From Prosthecobacter debontii (GTDB lineage Bacteria > Verrucomicrobiota > Verrucomicrobiia > Verrucomicrobiales > Verrucomicrobiaceae): a DNA stretch of 64,000 bases. Below are positions 29,021 through 37,784 of the stretch, in pieces. The DNA is taken from positions 292,414 to 356,413 of the forward strand of contig NZ_FUYE01000003.1 in NCBI RefSeq assembly GCF_900167535.1, written 5' to 3'. Every line of letters starts with the position of its first letter. Position 1 is the stretch's first letter. Below the pieces are notes generated by a model. That model was given only the letters and a program-made list of their open reading frames with translations, had not been told where the DNA came from and ran no database searches. Position numbers and translations under genes: made by a program.

Positions 29021-30874
29021 ATGTGCGGAATTGTTGGCTACATTGGCAAACGGCAGGCCAGCCCGATCCTCTTGGATGGGCTGCGCAGGCTCGAATATCG
29101 TGGTTATGACTCGGCAGGCATCGCGCTGCTGAACGGCGGTAACACGGTTAAAATCATCAAACGCGCCGGTCGCATCGAGAATCTCAGGCAGGCGGTAGCG
29201 GAGATCGCTCCCACAGGTGAAGTGGGGATCTCACACACCCGCTGGGCCACCCACGGTGCGCCGACGGATGAAAATGCGCACCCCCATCGGGACCAGAGCG
29301 GCAAGCTTGTCTTGGTGCATAACGGCGTCATTGAGAACTATCAGACGCTGCGGGATCAATTGCTCGCTCAGGGTGATACTTTTGAATCCCAGACCGATAC
29401 CGAGGTGCTAGCTCACCTCGTCGGACGGTACTTTGAAGCCAGCGACGAAAAAGACGGTGCGAGCCGCCTGCGCAATGCTCTGAAAGCCGCCTTGGCCAAG
29501 GTCAAAGGCACCTACGGGATTGCCGTTATGCACGCCGATGTGCCAGGGGTGATCGTGGGAGCCCGCTTGGGCAGTCCTCTGGTGGTGGGCCTGGGAGATG
29601 GCGAGCACTTCCTGGCCAGTGATGTCTCTGCCATCGTCGCCCACACTCGTGACGTGGTGTATCTGAATGACCACGACATCGTCAGTCTCAGTGAGGATCA
29701 GTATGATGTGACCTCCATGGACGGCGGTGAAGCGCAGGTGAAAGTCAGCCGCGTGGAATTCACGGCCGATGATGCGGAGAAGGGGGCTTTCCCGCACTAC
29801 ATGCTCAAGGAGATCTTTGAGCAGCCGAATTCCCTCCGCAATGCCATGCGTGGTCGCCTTTCTCGTGATGACGGCACCGCTATTCTCGGCGGCTTGAACA
29901 TGACCCCGCAGGAACTGCGTGGCGTGGATCGCATCATCCTCAGCGGTTGCGGAACCGCTTTCCATGCGGCCATGGTCGGTGAATACGTCATCGAAACCCT
30001 GGCCCGTGTGCCGACCGAGGTGGAGATCGCCAGTGAGTTCCGCTATCGCAACGTGCCGGCGGATAAAAACACCCTGCAATTCGTGCTCAGCCAGAGCGGT
30101 GAAACCATCGATACCCTGGCCGCCATGCGTGAAGCCCGCCGCAAGGGCATCAAATGCCTCGGCATCGTCAATAGTGTCGGCAGCACCATTGCTCGTGAGA
30201 GCGACGGCGGTTGCTACATTCACGCCGGACCTGAAATCGGTGTGGCCGCGACGAAGACCTTCACCTCTCAGGTAATGATCATGACCCTCCTGGGCATGCT
30301 CTTTGGTCGTATTCATCACCTCTCCAGCGCCGATGGCATGGAGATGATCGATGAACTGGAAGCCATCCCCGACAAGATCGCCAGCATTCTCACTCAGACC
30401 GACCGCATCAAAGCCATCGCCGAGAAGCACGCCAATGCCGAAGGGATGCTCTTCATGGGCCGCCAAGCCAACTACCCTGTGGCCATGGAAGGCGCTCTGA
30501 AGATGAAGGAGATCAGCTACATCTACGCCAGCGGTCACCCGAGTGCCGAGCTGAAGCACGGCGTCATCGCCCTGGTGAAGCCGGACATGCCGTCCGTGTT
30601 CATCGCTCCTGATGATGCCGTGTTCGACAAGAACGTCAGCAACATCGAGGAAGTGCTCGCCCGCAAAGGCCCCGTCATTTGCGTGACCACCGAAGGCCGC
30701 ACCGAACTGGAGCGCCTAACGGATGATGTGATCTACGTGCCGGACTGCCCCTCCTACCTCAGCCCTCTGCTGACGGTAATCCCGCTCCAGCTTCTGTCCT
30801 ACTACACCGCCGTCGCCCGCGGTTGTGACGTAGATAAACCCCGTAACCTCGCCAAGAGCGTGACGGTGGAATAA
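29021..30874 (+). CDS. glmS: Glutamine-fructose-6-phosphate aminotransferase (isomerizing)
   Basis: 617 residues, start MCGIVGYIGKRQASPILLDG with the catalytic Cys2 of the N-terminal glutaminase domain exposed after Met removal; the open frame upstream to 28946 would bury it. Class II amidotransferase motifs (LRRLEYRGYDSAGIAL, HTRWATHGAPTDENAHPH), two SIS domains (LSGCGTAFHA, VLSQSGETIDTLAAMREA, AATKTFTSQ) and the C-terminal KSVTVE are all present. It makes glucosamine-6-phosphate for peptidoglycan and LPS. A CCCGC/GCGGG hairpin lies at 28993-29008, 12 nt before the start; no glmS-ribozyme core was recognised. An intrinsic terminator follows. Confidence 0.98.
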   Translation: MCGIVGYIGKRQASPILLDGLRRLEYRGYDSAGIALLNGGNTVKIIKRAGRIENLRQAVAEIAPTGEVGISHTRWATHGAPTDENAHPHRDQSGKLVLVHNGVIENYQTLRDQLLAQGDTFESQTDTEVLAHLVGRYFEASDEKDGASRLRNALKAALAKVKGTYGIAVMHADVPGVIVGARLGSPLVVGLGDGEHFLASDVSAIVAHTRDVVYLNDHDIVSLSEDQYDVTSMDGGEAQVKVSRVEFTADDAEKGAFPHYMLKEIFEQPNSLRNAMRGRLSRDDGTAILGGLNMTPQELRGVDRIILSGCGTAFHAAMVGEYVIETLARVPTEVEIASEFRYRNVPADKNTLQFVLSQSGETIDTLAAMREARRKGIKCLGIVNSVGSTIARESDGGCYIHAGPEIGVAATKTFTSQVMIMTLLGMLFGRIHHLSSADGMEMIDELEAIPDKIASILTQTDRIKAIAEKHANAEGMLFMGRQANYPVAMEGALKMKEISYIYASGHPSAELKHGVIALVKPDMPSVFIAPDDAVFDKNVSNIEEVLARKGPVICVTTEGRTELERLTDDVIYVPDCPSYLSPLLTVIPLQLLSYYTAVARGCDVDKPRNLAKSVTVE

Positions 30875-30896
30875 ACCACCTTCCAAGCCTCCATTC

Positions 30897-30936
30897 AGCG
30901 GCTGCGCCTGATGCATCTCAGGCCAGCCGCTTTTTT
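30897..30936 (+). terminator. Rho-independent terminator of glmS
   Basis: Two nested stems, AGCGGCTG (30897-30904) / CAGCCGCT (30924-30931) and GCCTGA (30906-30911) / TCAGGC (30918-30923), followed by a T-run to 30936. Confidence 0.92.
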
Positions 30937-30951
30937 GTTTTTCACCTCATT

Positions 30952-30990
30952 CACTACATTTGTAGTTGCCTAACCACGACAAATGTAGTG
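30952..30990 (+). promoter_or_regulatory. BlaI-type operator and probable promoter of the blaI-like/M56 pair
   Basis: A perfect 12-bp inverted repeat CACTACATTTGT (30952-30963) / ACAAATGTAGTG (30979-30990) lies 27 nt before the repressor start. The left arm contains TACATTTGTA, a full match to the BlaI/MecI half-site pair TACA-N2-TGTA; the right arm has GACAAATGTA. A possible -35 TTGCCT (30966-30971) and -10 TGAAAT (30989-30994), 17 nt apart, would fall between and on the arms, so bound repressor would block RNA polymerase. The repeat is seen; its role is inferred from the family. Confidence 0.8.
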
Positions 30991-31016
30991 AAATAAACGG
31001 GAAAGGAATTTAAATC

Positions 31017-31394
31017 ATGCCCACACCCGATATTTCCGAATCTGAATGGACGGTCATGGAAGCCCTCTGGGAGAGCGCTCCGCAGACGGCCTCCGAAGTC
31101 ACTAAAACCCTCAAACCCACCACGAAGTGGGCTGAAAACACCGTGCGCACCCTGCTGACTCGGCTGGTTGAAAAAGCGGCGCTGAAAACCGGTGAAAACC
31201 CCAGTGGCACCCGAACCTATCAACCCGCTGTGAAGCGTGAGGATTGTGTCCGCGCTGAGAGCGACTCCTTCCTCCAGCGGGTCTTCCAAGGGGCCGCCAA
31301 ACCGCTGCTGGTCCACTTCGCCCAGAACAGCAAGCTCACCCCAGACGAGGTGAAGGAGCTCAAGAAACTGCTCGATCAGTCCCTCAAATCTTAA
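31017..31394 (+). CDS. BlaI/MecI/CopY family transcriptional repressor
   Basis: 125 residues. Winged-helix pattern of the family: ISESEWTVMEALWESAPQTA, TVRTLLTRLVEKAALKTGEN and RTYQPAVKREDC, followed by the dimerisation helix. The segment AAKPLLVHF is where BlaI/MecI are cut by the partner protease (the cleavage bond is not identifiable here). It would bind the 12-bp inverted repeat just upstream and repress itself and the M56 gene 24 nt downstream. No beta-lactamase or penicillin-binding protein gene is adjacent, so the inducing signal is unknown. Confidence 0.95.
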   Translation: MPTPDISESEWTVMEALWESAPQTASEVTKTLKPTTKWAENTVRTLLTRLVEKAALKTGENPSGTRTYQPAVKREDCVRAESDSFLQRVFQGAAKPLLVHFAQNSKLTPDEVKELKKLLDQSLKS

Positions 31395-31418
31395 CGCCAA
31401 CCTATTATCAGCCATCCT

Positions 31419-33554
31419 ATGAAAACGCTGCATCTTCTGTTTGATTGGACTCTGGACACCAGTCTCCGGGCGACCTTGTTGGTGGTCCTCGTCATGACGC
31501 TTCAGACGCTCCTCCGGCATCGTCTGTCCTGCCGCTGGCGTTATGCCTTATGGCTGCCGGTGCTCGCCGTGCTGCTGATGCCGATCTTTCTTCCAAGTGC
31601 GTGGAGCCTGGAAAGCCTACTGGCCCCATCACGCTCCGTTCCAACAGCGTCAGCCCAGGTGCAAACGATGGAGCAGGGATCGCAGGATACGGGGCTGAAG
31701 ACTGGGTTATCGAATCCTCTCATCACGGTCCCTGCACCGCTTTTTGACTGGAGCCAAGTGGGCATGTGGGTGTGGCTATCGGGCGTTGTCGTTCTCCTTT
31801 CGGGAGGGCTGCTTTCCTACCTTCGAACTCTTCATCTCGCCCGCAATCAGGCATCACCGCCTGATGAAGCTTTGCTGACCGAGATTCGGCAGATCGCTGG
31901 GGAGGCGAAGCTGTCACGCCTACCTGACATCGTAGTCTCGCCCGAGATTCAAAGCCCGGCCGTCACGGGCCTCTGGCGCTCTGTTTTGATGCTTCCCAAA
32001 AGCTTTGGGGACCCACTGAACGCTGAAGAAACCCGCCTTGTGCTCAAACACGAACTCATGCATCTCAAGCGCGGCGATCTCCGCATCAACTTTTTGTTAT
32101 GCCTCCTCTTGGCTCTGCATTGGTTCAATCCCCTGCTGTGGTTCGCCTTTTTCAAAGCCCGCACAGATCGTGAAGCCGCTTGTGATGAGCAGGTGCTTCA
32201 AGGGGAAACATCCGCTCGACGTCATGCCTATGGCAGTGCCTTGCTCAAAATGGAATCCGCTTTTCCAACACATGGCCTCTGCGTTGGATTCGTGGGTATC
32301 TTCCAACGCGGCTCCGCGCTGCGCACTCGCATCCAGGCCATCGCCAGCGCCCGCACGGCTGCCCCCCTCCTGCGAGTTTTCCTCTGGCTGGCCATTCCTG
32401 CGATGACCTTCCTTGGCGTTACCCGCGCTCAAACACCTATCGCTCAAACCGACACGCCTGGATTTGAAGTCGGCAGCTCGAACTTCAAGTCCGGAGACGA
32501 GATCCGCATCTTTAAGGTGGATCGTAATGCTGACCGCATGATCATCACCGGTGCCTATGAACTGGGCAGCGAGGAATCCGCTATCCTGCTGCTCTCCATC
32601 ACCCGTCTCAACACAGGTTCCCCCAAGGTCGCTTTTGATCCACGTCAGCAAGTAACTGTGCAGCGAGGTCAGGGCTCCTTCACCCTCACCTTTCCCAACC
32701 CCTATCCAGGTTTACCTCATGTGACCTTTTACCAACCTGCCCAGCCTGGAGCCACAAACAGCGCCTTTGGGGGCATCTACTTCGGCACGTCTGAAGAGGC
32801 TAAAGCCTCCCGAAAACTCGACCTCAGTTACATGACGGCCCAGGTCGGCGGCAGCGGTAACAGCGGCGATCCGAAGAAAACCCTTCCGCCCCGCAACAGT
32901 TACCTCGTCCGAAAGTTGGAACGCATCGTCTTCCCCCAAGTTCAGTTCAGCAGCGTGACTCTGAAGGAGGTGGTGGATTTCCTCGAGGTTCAATCTCGCG
33001 AATTGGACACTCTTGAGACCAACCCCAAACTGCGTGGCGTGCATTTCCTGCTGAGACAAGGCACCGGAACGGAGGCCACTCTCAGTCTCGACCTCAAGCA
33101 AGTGCCGCTGATGGACGTGCTCCGTTATGTCACCGAGCTGGCCGGGGTGAAGTTTCGTGTGGAGCCTTATGCCGTGCTGATCGAACCGCTGTCGGATTCT
33201 TCAACGGCCGTTGCGTCATCGCCCGACCAAGCCCGTGCACTGACCGGTAATCCCCTGAAATACGGCCCGAAAATCATCCTGCCCCAGGTCCATTTCCGGG
33301 ATGCCACGCTGGAGGAGGCACTGGAGCTCATCCGAGTCCAAGTCACCACCGCTTGCGACCGCATGGAGATCGCCCCGCTGAACATCGTCCTCAAACCCGG
33401 CGCACCAAACAAGGCCCGCATCACTCTCGATCTCAAGGACGTTCCTCTGGTCGAAGCCCTGCGTTACGTCGCCGAGTTGGCCCATCACAGCCTGCGCTCT
33501 GATGAGCATGCATTCATCCTTGAGCCTCGTGTTAGCAAAGCCAGCAAGAACTAA
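31419..33554 (+). CDS. BlaR1-like M56 family sensor peptidase with two C-terminal STN-like repeats
   Basis: 711 residues. Membrane helices near 15-60, 115-135, 225-250 and 318-335 frame a cytoplasmic M56 zinc protease loop with VLKHELMHLKRGDL (HExxH about residue 211) and DREAACDEQVL carrying the third ligand. BlaR1/MecR1 proteins cleave the partner repressor after sensing an external ligand. The usual penicillin-binding sensor is absent. Instead the exported part has a beta-rich region (residues 350-480) and two homologous repeats (about 495-595 and 605-705), each of the form FPQVQFSSVTLKEVVDFL ... LSLDLKQVPLMDVLRYV, which resemble the STN/secretin N-terminal fold. Co-transcribed with the repressor. 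Confidence 0.9.
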   Translation: MKTLHLLFDWTLDTSLRATLLVVLVMTLQTLLRHRLSCRWRYALWLPVLAVLLMPIFLPSAWSLESLLAPSRSVPTASAQVQTMEQGSQDTGLKTGLSNPLITVPAPLFDWSQVGMWVWLSGVVVLLSGGLLSYLRTLHLARNQASPPDEALLTEIRQIAGEAKLSRLPDIVVSPEIQSPAVTGLWRSVLMLPKSFGDPLNAEETRLVLKHELMHLKRGDLRINFLLCLLLALHWFNPLLWFAFFKARTDREAACDEQVLQGETSARRHAYGSALLKMESAFPTHGLCVGFVGIFQRGSALRTRIQAIASARTAAPLLRVFLWLAIPAMTFLGVTRAQTPIAQTDTPGFEVGSSNFKSGDEIRIFKVDRNADRMIITGAYELGSEESAILLLSITRLNTGSPKVAFDPRQQVTVQRGQGSFTLTFPNPYPGLPHVTFYQPAQPGATNSAFGGIYFGTSEEAKASRKLDLSYMTAQVGGSGNSGDPKKTLPPRNSYLVRKLERIVFPQVQFSSVTLKEVVDFLEVQSRELDTLETNPKLRGVHFLLRQGTGTEATLSLDLKQVPLMDVLRYVTELAGVKFRVEPYAVLIEPLSDSSTAVASSPDQARALTGNPLKYGPKIILPQVHFRDATLEEALELIRVQVTTACDRMEIAPLNIVLKPGAPNKARITLDLKDVPLVEALRYVAELAHHSLRSDEHAFILEPRVSKASKN

Positions 33555-34131
33555 CGAACTTCCTGTTATTCCCACCTAGAAAAGATCATCCTCTCGCAGG
33601 TCTGGTTTTATTTGCGGCCTGAAGGGTCGCGGGAGAGTGCGCATCATGGAAATCAATGCCACCCGTTACCGCGCTCCTTCAGAGCGCGACGTGGATCTAT
33701 CGATGGGCGCTCTGGCTCCCCCAGGCCTAGCGGCCTGGGCTGAATCCTGCGGCCCTTCAGGCCGCGCTCGCACTCACATCTAACAAACTCGTATCACGGT
33801 CTGGCAGGAAAGCAGGAGCACTCGACAGATCATACTCTGGATAAGATAATATCCCCACTTGCAGTTCCGCCTTTTGATTCGCCCGCTGAGGGATGATGAA
33901 TCCTCAGCGTTCACGACTTTACCGACGGCATCTGAAGATGTGGCGAGACACGGTCACGGAGAAGCGGTGGCAGATGCGCACAACTTGTGACCGTCTAGAC
34001 CACTTTTCGCACAACACTCAAGGGATTAAAACCAGCGGCTTGAGGTGGTCGGTGGAGCTGCTTTGACGACAAAACGGTTGTTGTCTACAAAACGGGACAG
34101 CGACCCCCTGGGCGGCTTTTCACCACCTAAC
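33555..34131. repeat. Gene-free stretch with a cluster of REP-like hairpins
   Basis: About 580 nt with no convincing gene. Between 33614 and 33765 there are four short GC-rich palindromes: GCGGCC-TGAA-GGGTCGC (imperfect, 33614-33630), CGCGCTC-CTTCA-GAGCGCG (33670-33688), CCCAGGCC-TAGC-GGCCTGGG (33720-33739) and GCGGCC-CTTCA-GGCCGC (33749-33765). Loops CTTCA/TGAA recur in three of the four. Further on, CGGTCAC (33951-33957) pairs with GTGACCG (33987-33993). This looks like a dispersed repeat (REP/BIME-like) unit. Confidence 0.65.
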
Positions 34132-34162
34132 AAAAAGCCCGGAAACCGTGAGGTTTCCGGGC
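34132..34162 (-). terminator. Rho-independent terminator of the 1136-residue cytochrome gene
   Basis: On the minus strand an 11-bp stem GCCCGGAAACC / GGTTTCCGGGC with loop TCAC, followed by five T residues, 41 nt after the stop at 34204. Confidence 0.93.
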
Positions 34163-34203
34163 GAATGGTTAAACGAGATGGGGACGGAGTGAGAAGAGCT
34201 GCG

Positions 34204-37200
34204 TTATTGCACCTGCACGGCTCCATCCAGAATCTCGACGCGGAAGTTGGTGATGTCTGTGGCAGCTTTACCAATCACGATGCTAACGGGATGCGTCCCG
34301 GCGGGAAGATCGAGGGTGAGTTCGGGAGTGACTTCTTTCAGGTGCTGATCGCCCACCACGACATCCACGGACGTGGTGCTGCTGAGGCGGAGTTTGACCT
34401 TGCCAGCGCTCTCAAGCTTCAGGGTGAATTGGGCGATTTTCGGAAACCACGGATACATCCGGATCTCTTCGAGTTCGTTCAGGGGAAGATCACCGCTGAC
34501 CTTGGAGAACAGAAGCTGCCATGGGTAGGCCGCGTCTTTTTCATGCAAGGCGTGCAGACCGACATGGCGCACGTGATCCACCACTTCAGGCTCCATCTTG
34601 CCCATCACCTTCCAGGTGCGGACGTAGCGGTTGGGTTTGATCTTGTAATCCCCCTCACGGCCGAGTTCCGAGAGGAAACGCACGAGGTCCACAAACTCAT
34701 CTTCACGCAGGCTGGCGGTGAGGCCGGGCGGCATCATGCTGGCGGGGCTCATCTGGCGGCTGGCGATTTGAGCCTTGGGCACTTTTTGCAATTGGTTGGC
34801 AGGGTCGCGGATGATCACTTCGTCACCGCCGTCCTGAACCAAACCTCCACTGATGACTTGGCCATCTTTGAGGCCGATGATGACCATGTGGTAGCCTTCC
34901 TTGATCTTCTTGCTGGGTTCCAGCAAGCTTTCGATCAGGTAATCCACCGGGGCGCTGCCGCCGATGCTGACGAGGTTAGGCCCGAGCACGCCACCAGCAT
35001 CCCCGATGGCGTGGCAGGTCTGGCAGAGCAGTTGCTGGCGGCGATAGATGGCTTCCCCACGGGCTGGATCGCCTTGTTCCTTCACCTTGCTGACCAAGGC
35101 GGTCATTTCCTCGGGGGTGAGGGCTTGATTCATCTGCTTCACACCACCGGCTTTCTGCAAAGCGGCTTCGAGGGGACCTTTGATGCCGCGAGTGGAGACG
35201 ATGCGGATGCCTTCTACCGCTACATAGTCGGGGATGGTTTTGCCCTCCAGCTCCTTGGCCAGCACATTGGGAAGCTGCTTGTTCTTCAGGAATGCCGTGA
35301 GCACCGGGGTGGCCTCTTGCGCGTTCTTGGCAGCGGCAAAGAGCTCCACGGCACGCTGGGCTGCCACCTGAGGACCGACATCGGTCAAGCCCTGCACGGC
35401 CAAGCTGCGAAGCTCGGGATGCTCCTGGAAGATCTGATTGAAGAAGTCCTTCGACTTCCCACCACCGAGTCTTGCCAGCCCTTGAACGGCACCGTCACGC
35501 ACAGGTGCGGCGGTGTCGGGCTTGAGCAGGATGGTTTGCAAGGTTTCGCGGGCGGACTCCACTTTCCAGGCTCCGGCCAGGATCGTGGCGCGGTGAACGA
35601 TCTCGGCGCGGGGGCTCTCCAACCAACCTTTGACAATGGCTTCGGCACCTTCCGGTTTCACACCGCGTGTGGTAGCAGCCTTGACCAGGGCATCCAGAAG
35701 TCCTGCCACTTTGTCCGCCATGGCCGGGTCATTCACCAGAGCGGCGATCTCAGCCACCTGAGTGGCATTGGCGGCATCTCCCGCCATGGTCATCACGGCG
35801 GTGGCGTCGTCGGCGGCAAGCTTGTTGGCCTTCAACGAGGCGAGCAGAGGCTCCAGGGCGGCGCTCTTGCCCGTGGCTTTCATGGCGTAAACCAGATGCT
35901 TCGGATTGTCGTTCAGCTTGAGTTCCTCTTTGAGAGCCAGAGGCAGCCAGATGTCCACCTGCTCACGGGCGGTCAGCTCCAGCAGGAAATCCAGACTTTC
36001 ATCCATGCTTTGATCCAGGGCCTTCAGCGCCAGTTCGAAGGCCTGAGGCTTGCGCATGTCATACAGCACCGCCATGGCCCAGAGGCGCACCTGGGGGTTT
36101 TCATCGGTGATGCCCTTGTTGAGGAAGGCCATCGCATCGGGCAATTCCTTCCAACGATGGGTGAGAATGCGCAGGGCTGCGGCACGCACCCGGGCGTCGG
36201 GGCTGGCATACAGATCGCGCCACAGGGTGGGGGAGAAGCGGTTCAGCCCCTCGCGTGCCCAGGCCACTTCCAGCAGGGTATGCCAGTAGTCGGGGGCGTT
36301 TTTGTCCAGAGCTTCCACCCAGGTTTTCAGCACTGGGATCACCTCCGTGACTCCACGGGCGCGGATTTCCTGGCGGGCAAAGTCGCGTGTCCACTTGCGG
36401 TTGCTCTTCAGCATCTCCAGCAGCTCGGGCACCGGGGTGCCGACGATCTTTGGCATCTCACTCAGCGGGCGACCCTTGGCGGTGATGCGCCAGATGCGGC
36501 CATGGACGAGGTCGCGGCGTGGATCGCGGAAGTCCACCTCGCCATGTTGGATGATGGGGTTATACCAGTCGGCGATGTAAAGGGCTCCATCAGGGCCGAC
36601 ACGAACGTCGATCGGACGGAAAGCGCGGTGGTTCGAGGCCAGGACGTCCTCTTCCTGCTTGGCGATGTAGCTGCTGCCGTTGGGGGTGAGCTTAAAGCGA
36701 TTCACGCGGTTGCCACGGAAGTCATTGGTCACCCAGGTGCCCTGCCATTCCTCCGGCCAGTGTGGATCGTCGATCACTTCCAGACCGCATTGCTTCGGCT
36801 GGCCTGGGCTCAGACCACTGAGGGTGCGGGCAGCTCCGGGCGAGGTTTTGAAAACACTGCCCAGGAAGATGTAGTTCAGCCCCTCTCCTCCCGCACCGTC
36901 GGTGGCGAAGGATTGGCCCCATTTGTCGAACTCATAACCCCACGGATTGATCAGCCCTTTGCTGACGATCTCCAGCCGGCGAGTCTCCGGGCGGAACTCC
37001 CACACCCCACCGCCCATGAGACGGCGCACGCCATATGGGGTCTCGATGTGGCTGTGGATGTAGATGGATTGGTTGAAGGAAAGCAGCCCCTCAGGGGTAT
37101 GCCGCATAGTGTGCAGCAGGTGGTGCGTATCCTCGGTGCCGAAGCCGCTGAGCATCACCGTGCGCTCATCGGCCTTCAGGTCGCCATCGGTGTCTTTGAG

Positions 37201-37614
37201 AAACAGCACCTCCGTGGAGTTAGCCACATAAGCCCCTCCATCGCCGGGGATCACCGCCGTGGGGATGTGCAGGCCTTCGGCGAAAACCGTTGATTTATCT
37301 GCCTTACCGTCGTGGTCGGTATCCTCCAGCACCACGACTTGGTCCTTGGTGCCGTCCCCAGGCTTGATCTGCGGGTAGGTCGTGCTGCTCACCACCCAGA
37401 GGCGGCCTTGAGCATCCCAGTTCATCTGCACCGGCTTAGCGATCATCGGCTCCTGGGCCCAGAGGGTGATCTCCAGCCCCTCTGGCACCACAAAGCCCGC
37501 CTTTTGGACCTCGGGATTAGGGTCGGGCAGATCCGCCGTGGAATGCGGCTGGGAGGCCCAGGTCGTGGCGGCACCCGTGCAGAGCAGGAGAGAAAGCGTG
37601 AGAGAACGTGGCAT
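34204..37614 (-). CDS. Secreted PVC-type c-type cytochrome: propeller, HEAT repeats, heme-binding domain (1136 aa)
   Basis: Start at ATG 37614 (MPRSLTLSLLLCTGAATTWA, signal peptide) rather than the longer frame to 37728. Residues about 30-390 are the membrane-bound-dehydrogenase-type propeller (PEGLEITLWAQEPMIAKPVQ, MNWDAQGRLWVVSSTTYPQ, DVRVGPDGALYIADWYNP). Residues about 400-800 are HEAT-like helical repeats. The heme site CQTCH is near residue 865, followed by GGVLGPNLVSIGGSAPVDYL and LLEPSKKIKEGYHM. A C-terminal beta domain (about 1000-1136) is extra relative to the 828-residue paralogue at 3450. Likely a periplasmic sugar or alcohol oxidation enzyme; substrate unknown. Own terminator. Confidence 0.93.
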   Translation of the reverse strand: MPRSLTLSLLLCTGAATTWASQPHSTADLPDPNPEVQKAGFVVPEGLEITLWAQEPMIAKPVQMNWDAQGRLWVVSSTTYPQIKPGDGTKDQVVVLEDTDHDGKADKSTVFAEGLHIPTAVIPGDGGAYVANSTEVLFLKDTDGDLKADERTVMLSGFGTEDTHHLLHTMRHTPEGLLSFNQSIYIHSHIETPYGVRRLMGGGVWEFRPETRRLEIVSKGLINPWGYEFDKWGQSFATDGAGGEGLNYIFLGSVFKTSPGAARTLSGLSPGQPKQCGLEVIDDPHWPEEWQGTWVTNDFRGNRVNRFKLTPNGSSYIAKQEEDVLASNHRAFRPIDVRVGPDGALYIADWYNPIIQHGEVDFRDPRRDLVHGRIWRITAKGRPLSEMPKIVGTPVPELLEMLKSNRKWTRDFARQEIRARGVTEVIPVLKTWVEALDKNAPDYWHTLLEVAWAREGLNRFSPTLWRDLYASPDARVRAAALRILTHRWKELPDAMAFLNKGITDENPQVRLWAMAVLYDMRKPQAFELALKALDQSMDESLDFLLELTAREQVDIWLPLALKEELKLNDNPKHLVYAMKATGKSAALEPLLASLKANKLAADDATAVMTMAGDAANATQVAEIAALVNDPAMADKVAGLLDALVKAATTRGVKPEGAEAIVKGWLESPRAEIVHRATILAGAWKVESARETLQTILLKPDTAAPVRDGAVQGLARLGGGKSKDFFNQIFQEHPELRSLAVQGLTDVGPQVAAQRAVELFAAAKNAQEATPVLTAFLKNKQLPNVLAKELEGKTIPDYVAVEGIRIVSTRGIKGPLEAALQKAGGVKQMNQALTPEEMTALVSKVKEQGDPARGEAIYRRQQLLCQTCHAIGDAGGVLGPNLVSIGGSAPVDYLIESLLEPSKKIKEGYHMVIIGLKDGQVISGGLVQDGGDEVIIRDPANQLQKVPKAQIASRQMSPASMMPPGLTASLREDEFVDLVRFLSELGREGDYKIKPNRYVRTWKVMGKMEPEVVDHVRHVGLHALHEKDAAYPWQLLFSKVSGDLPLNELEEIRMYPWFPKIAQFTLKLESAGKVKLRLSSTTSVDVVVGDQHLKEVTPELTLDLPAGTHPVSIVIGKAATDITNFRVEILDGAVQVQ

Positions 37615-37784
37615 GGCGTTGGGAGAGCGAGTAAACGCGGCACCGGGGAAGGGGTCAAGGTTTCTCCGGTGACTGAGGGGGTGAAAATAACGTCGCTCAG
37701 CGGACAATCGTGCAGACCTCTTTTCCACCTGGGGGCCTCATTTTCGGCATTCCCTTTCTCATCAAGCCGTGTATTGGCTCCCTC

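Noticed and set aside
29408..30559. 383-codon minus-strand frame inside glmS
   Set aside because: glmS is certain from its Cys2 and SIS motifs; this frame is a shadow.
31017..33554. Beta-lactam resistance locus
   Set aside because: Although BlaI/BlaR1-like, there is no beta-lactamase or PBP gene and the penicillin-binding sensor is missing.
33614..33765. CRISPR-like array
   Set aside because: The palindromes differ in sequence and spacing and there are no regular spacers; a REP-like cluster fits better.
34045..37293. 1082-codon open frame on the plus strand
   Set aside because: It is fully antisense to the well-supported 1136-residue cytochrome gene. Its translation is His/Gly/Leu-rich without domain motifs and arises from the codon bias of the real gene.
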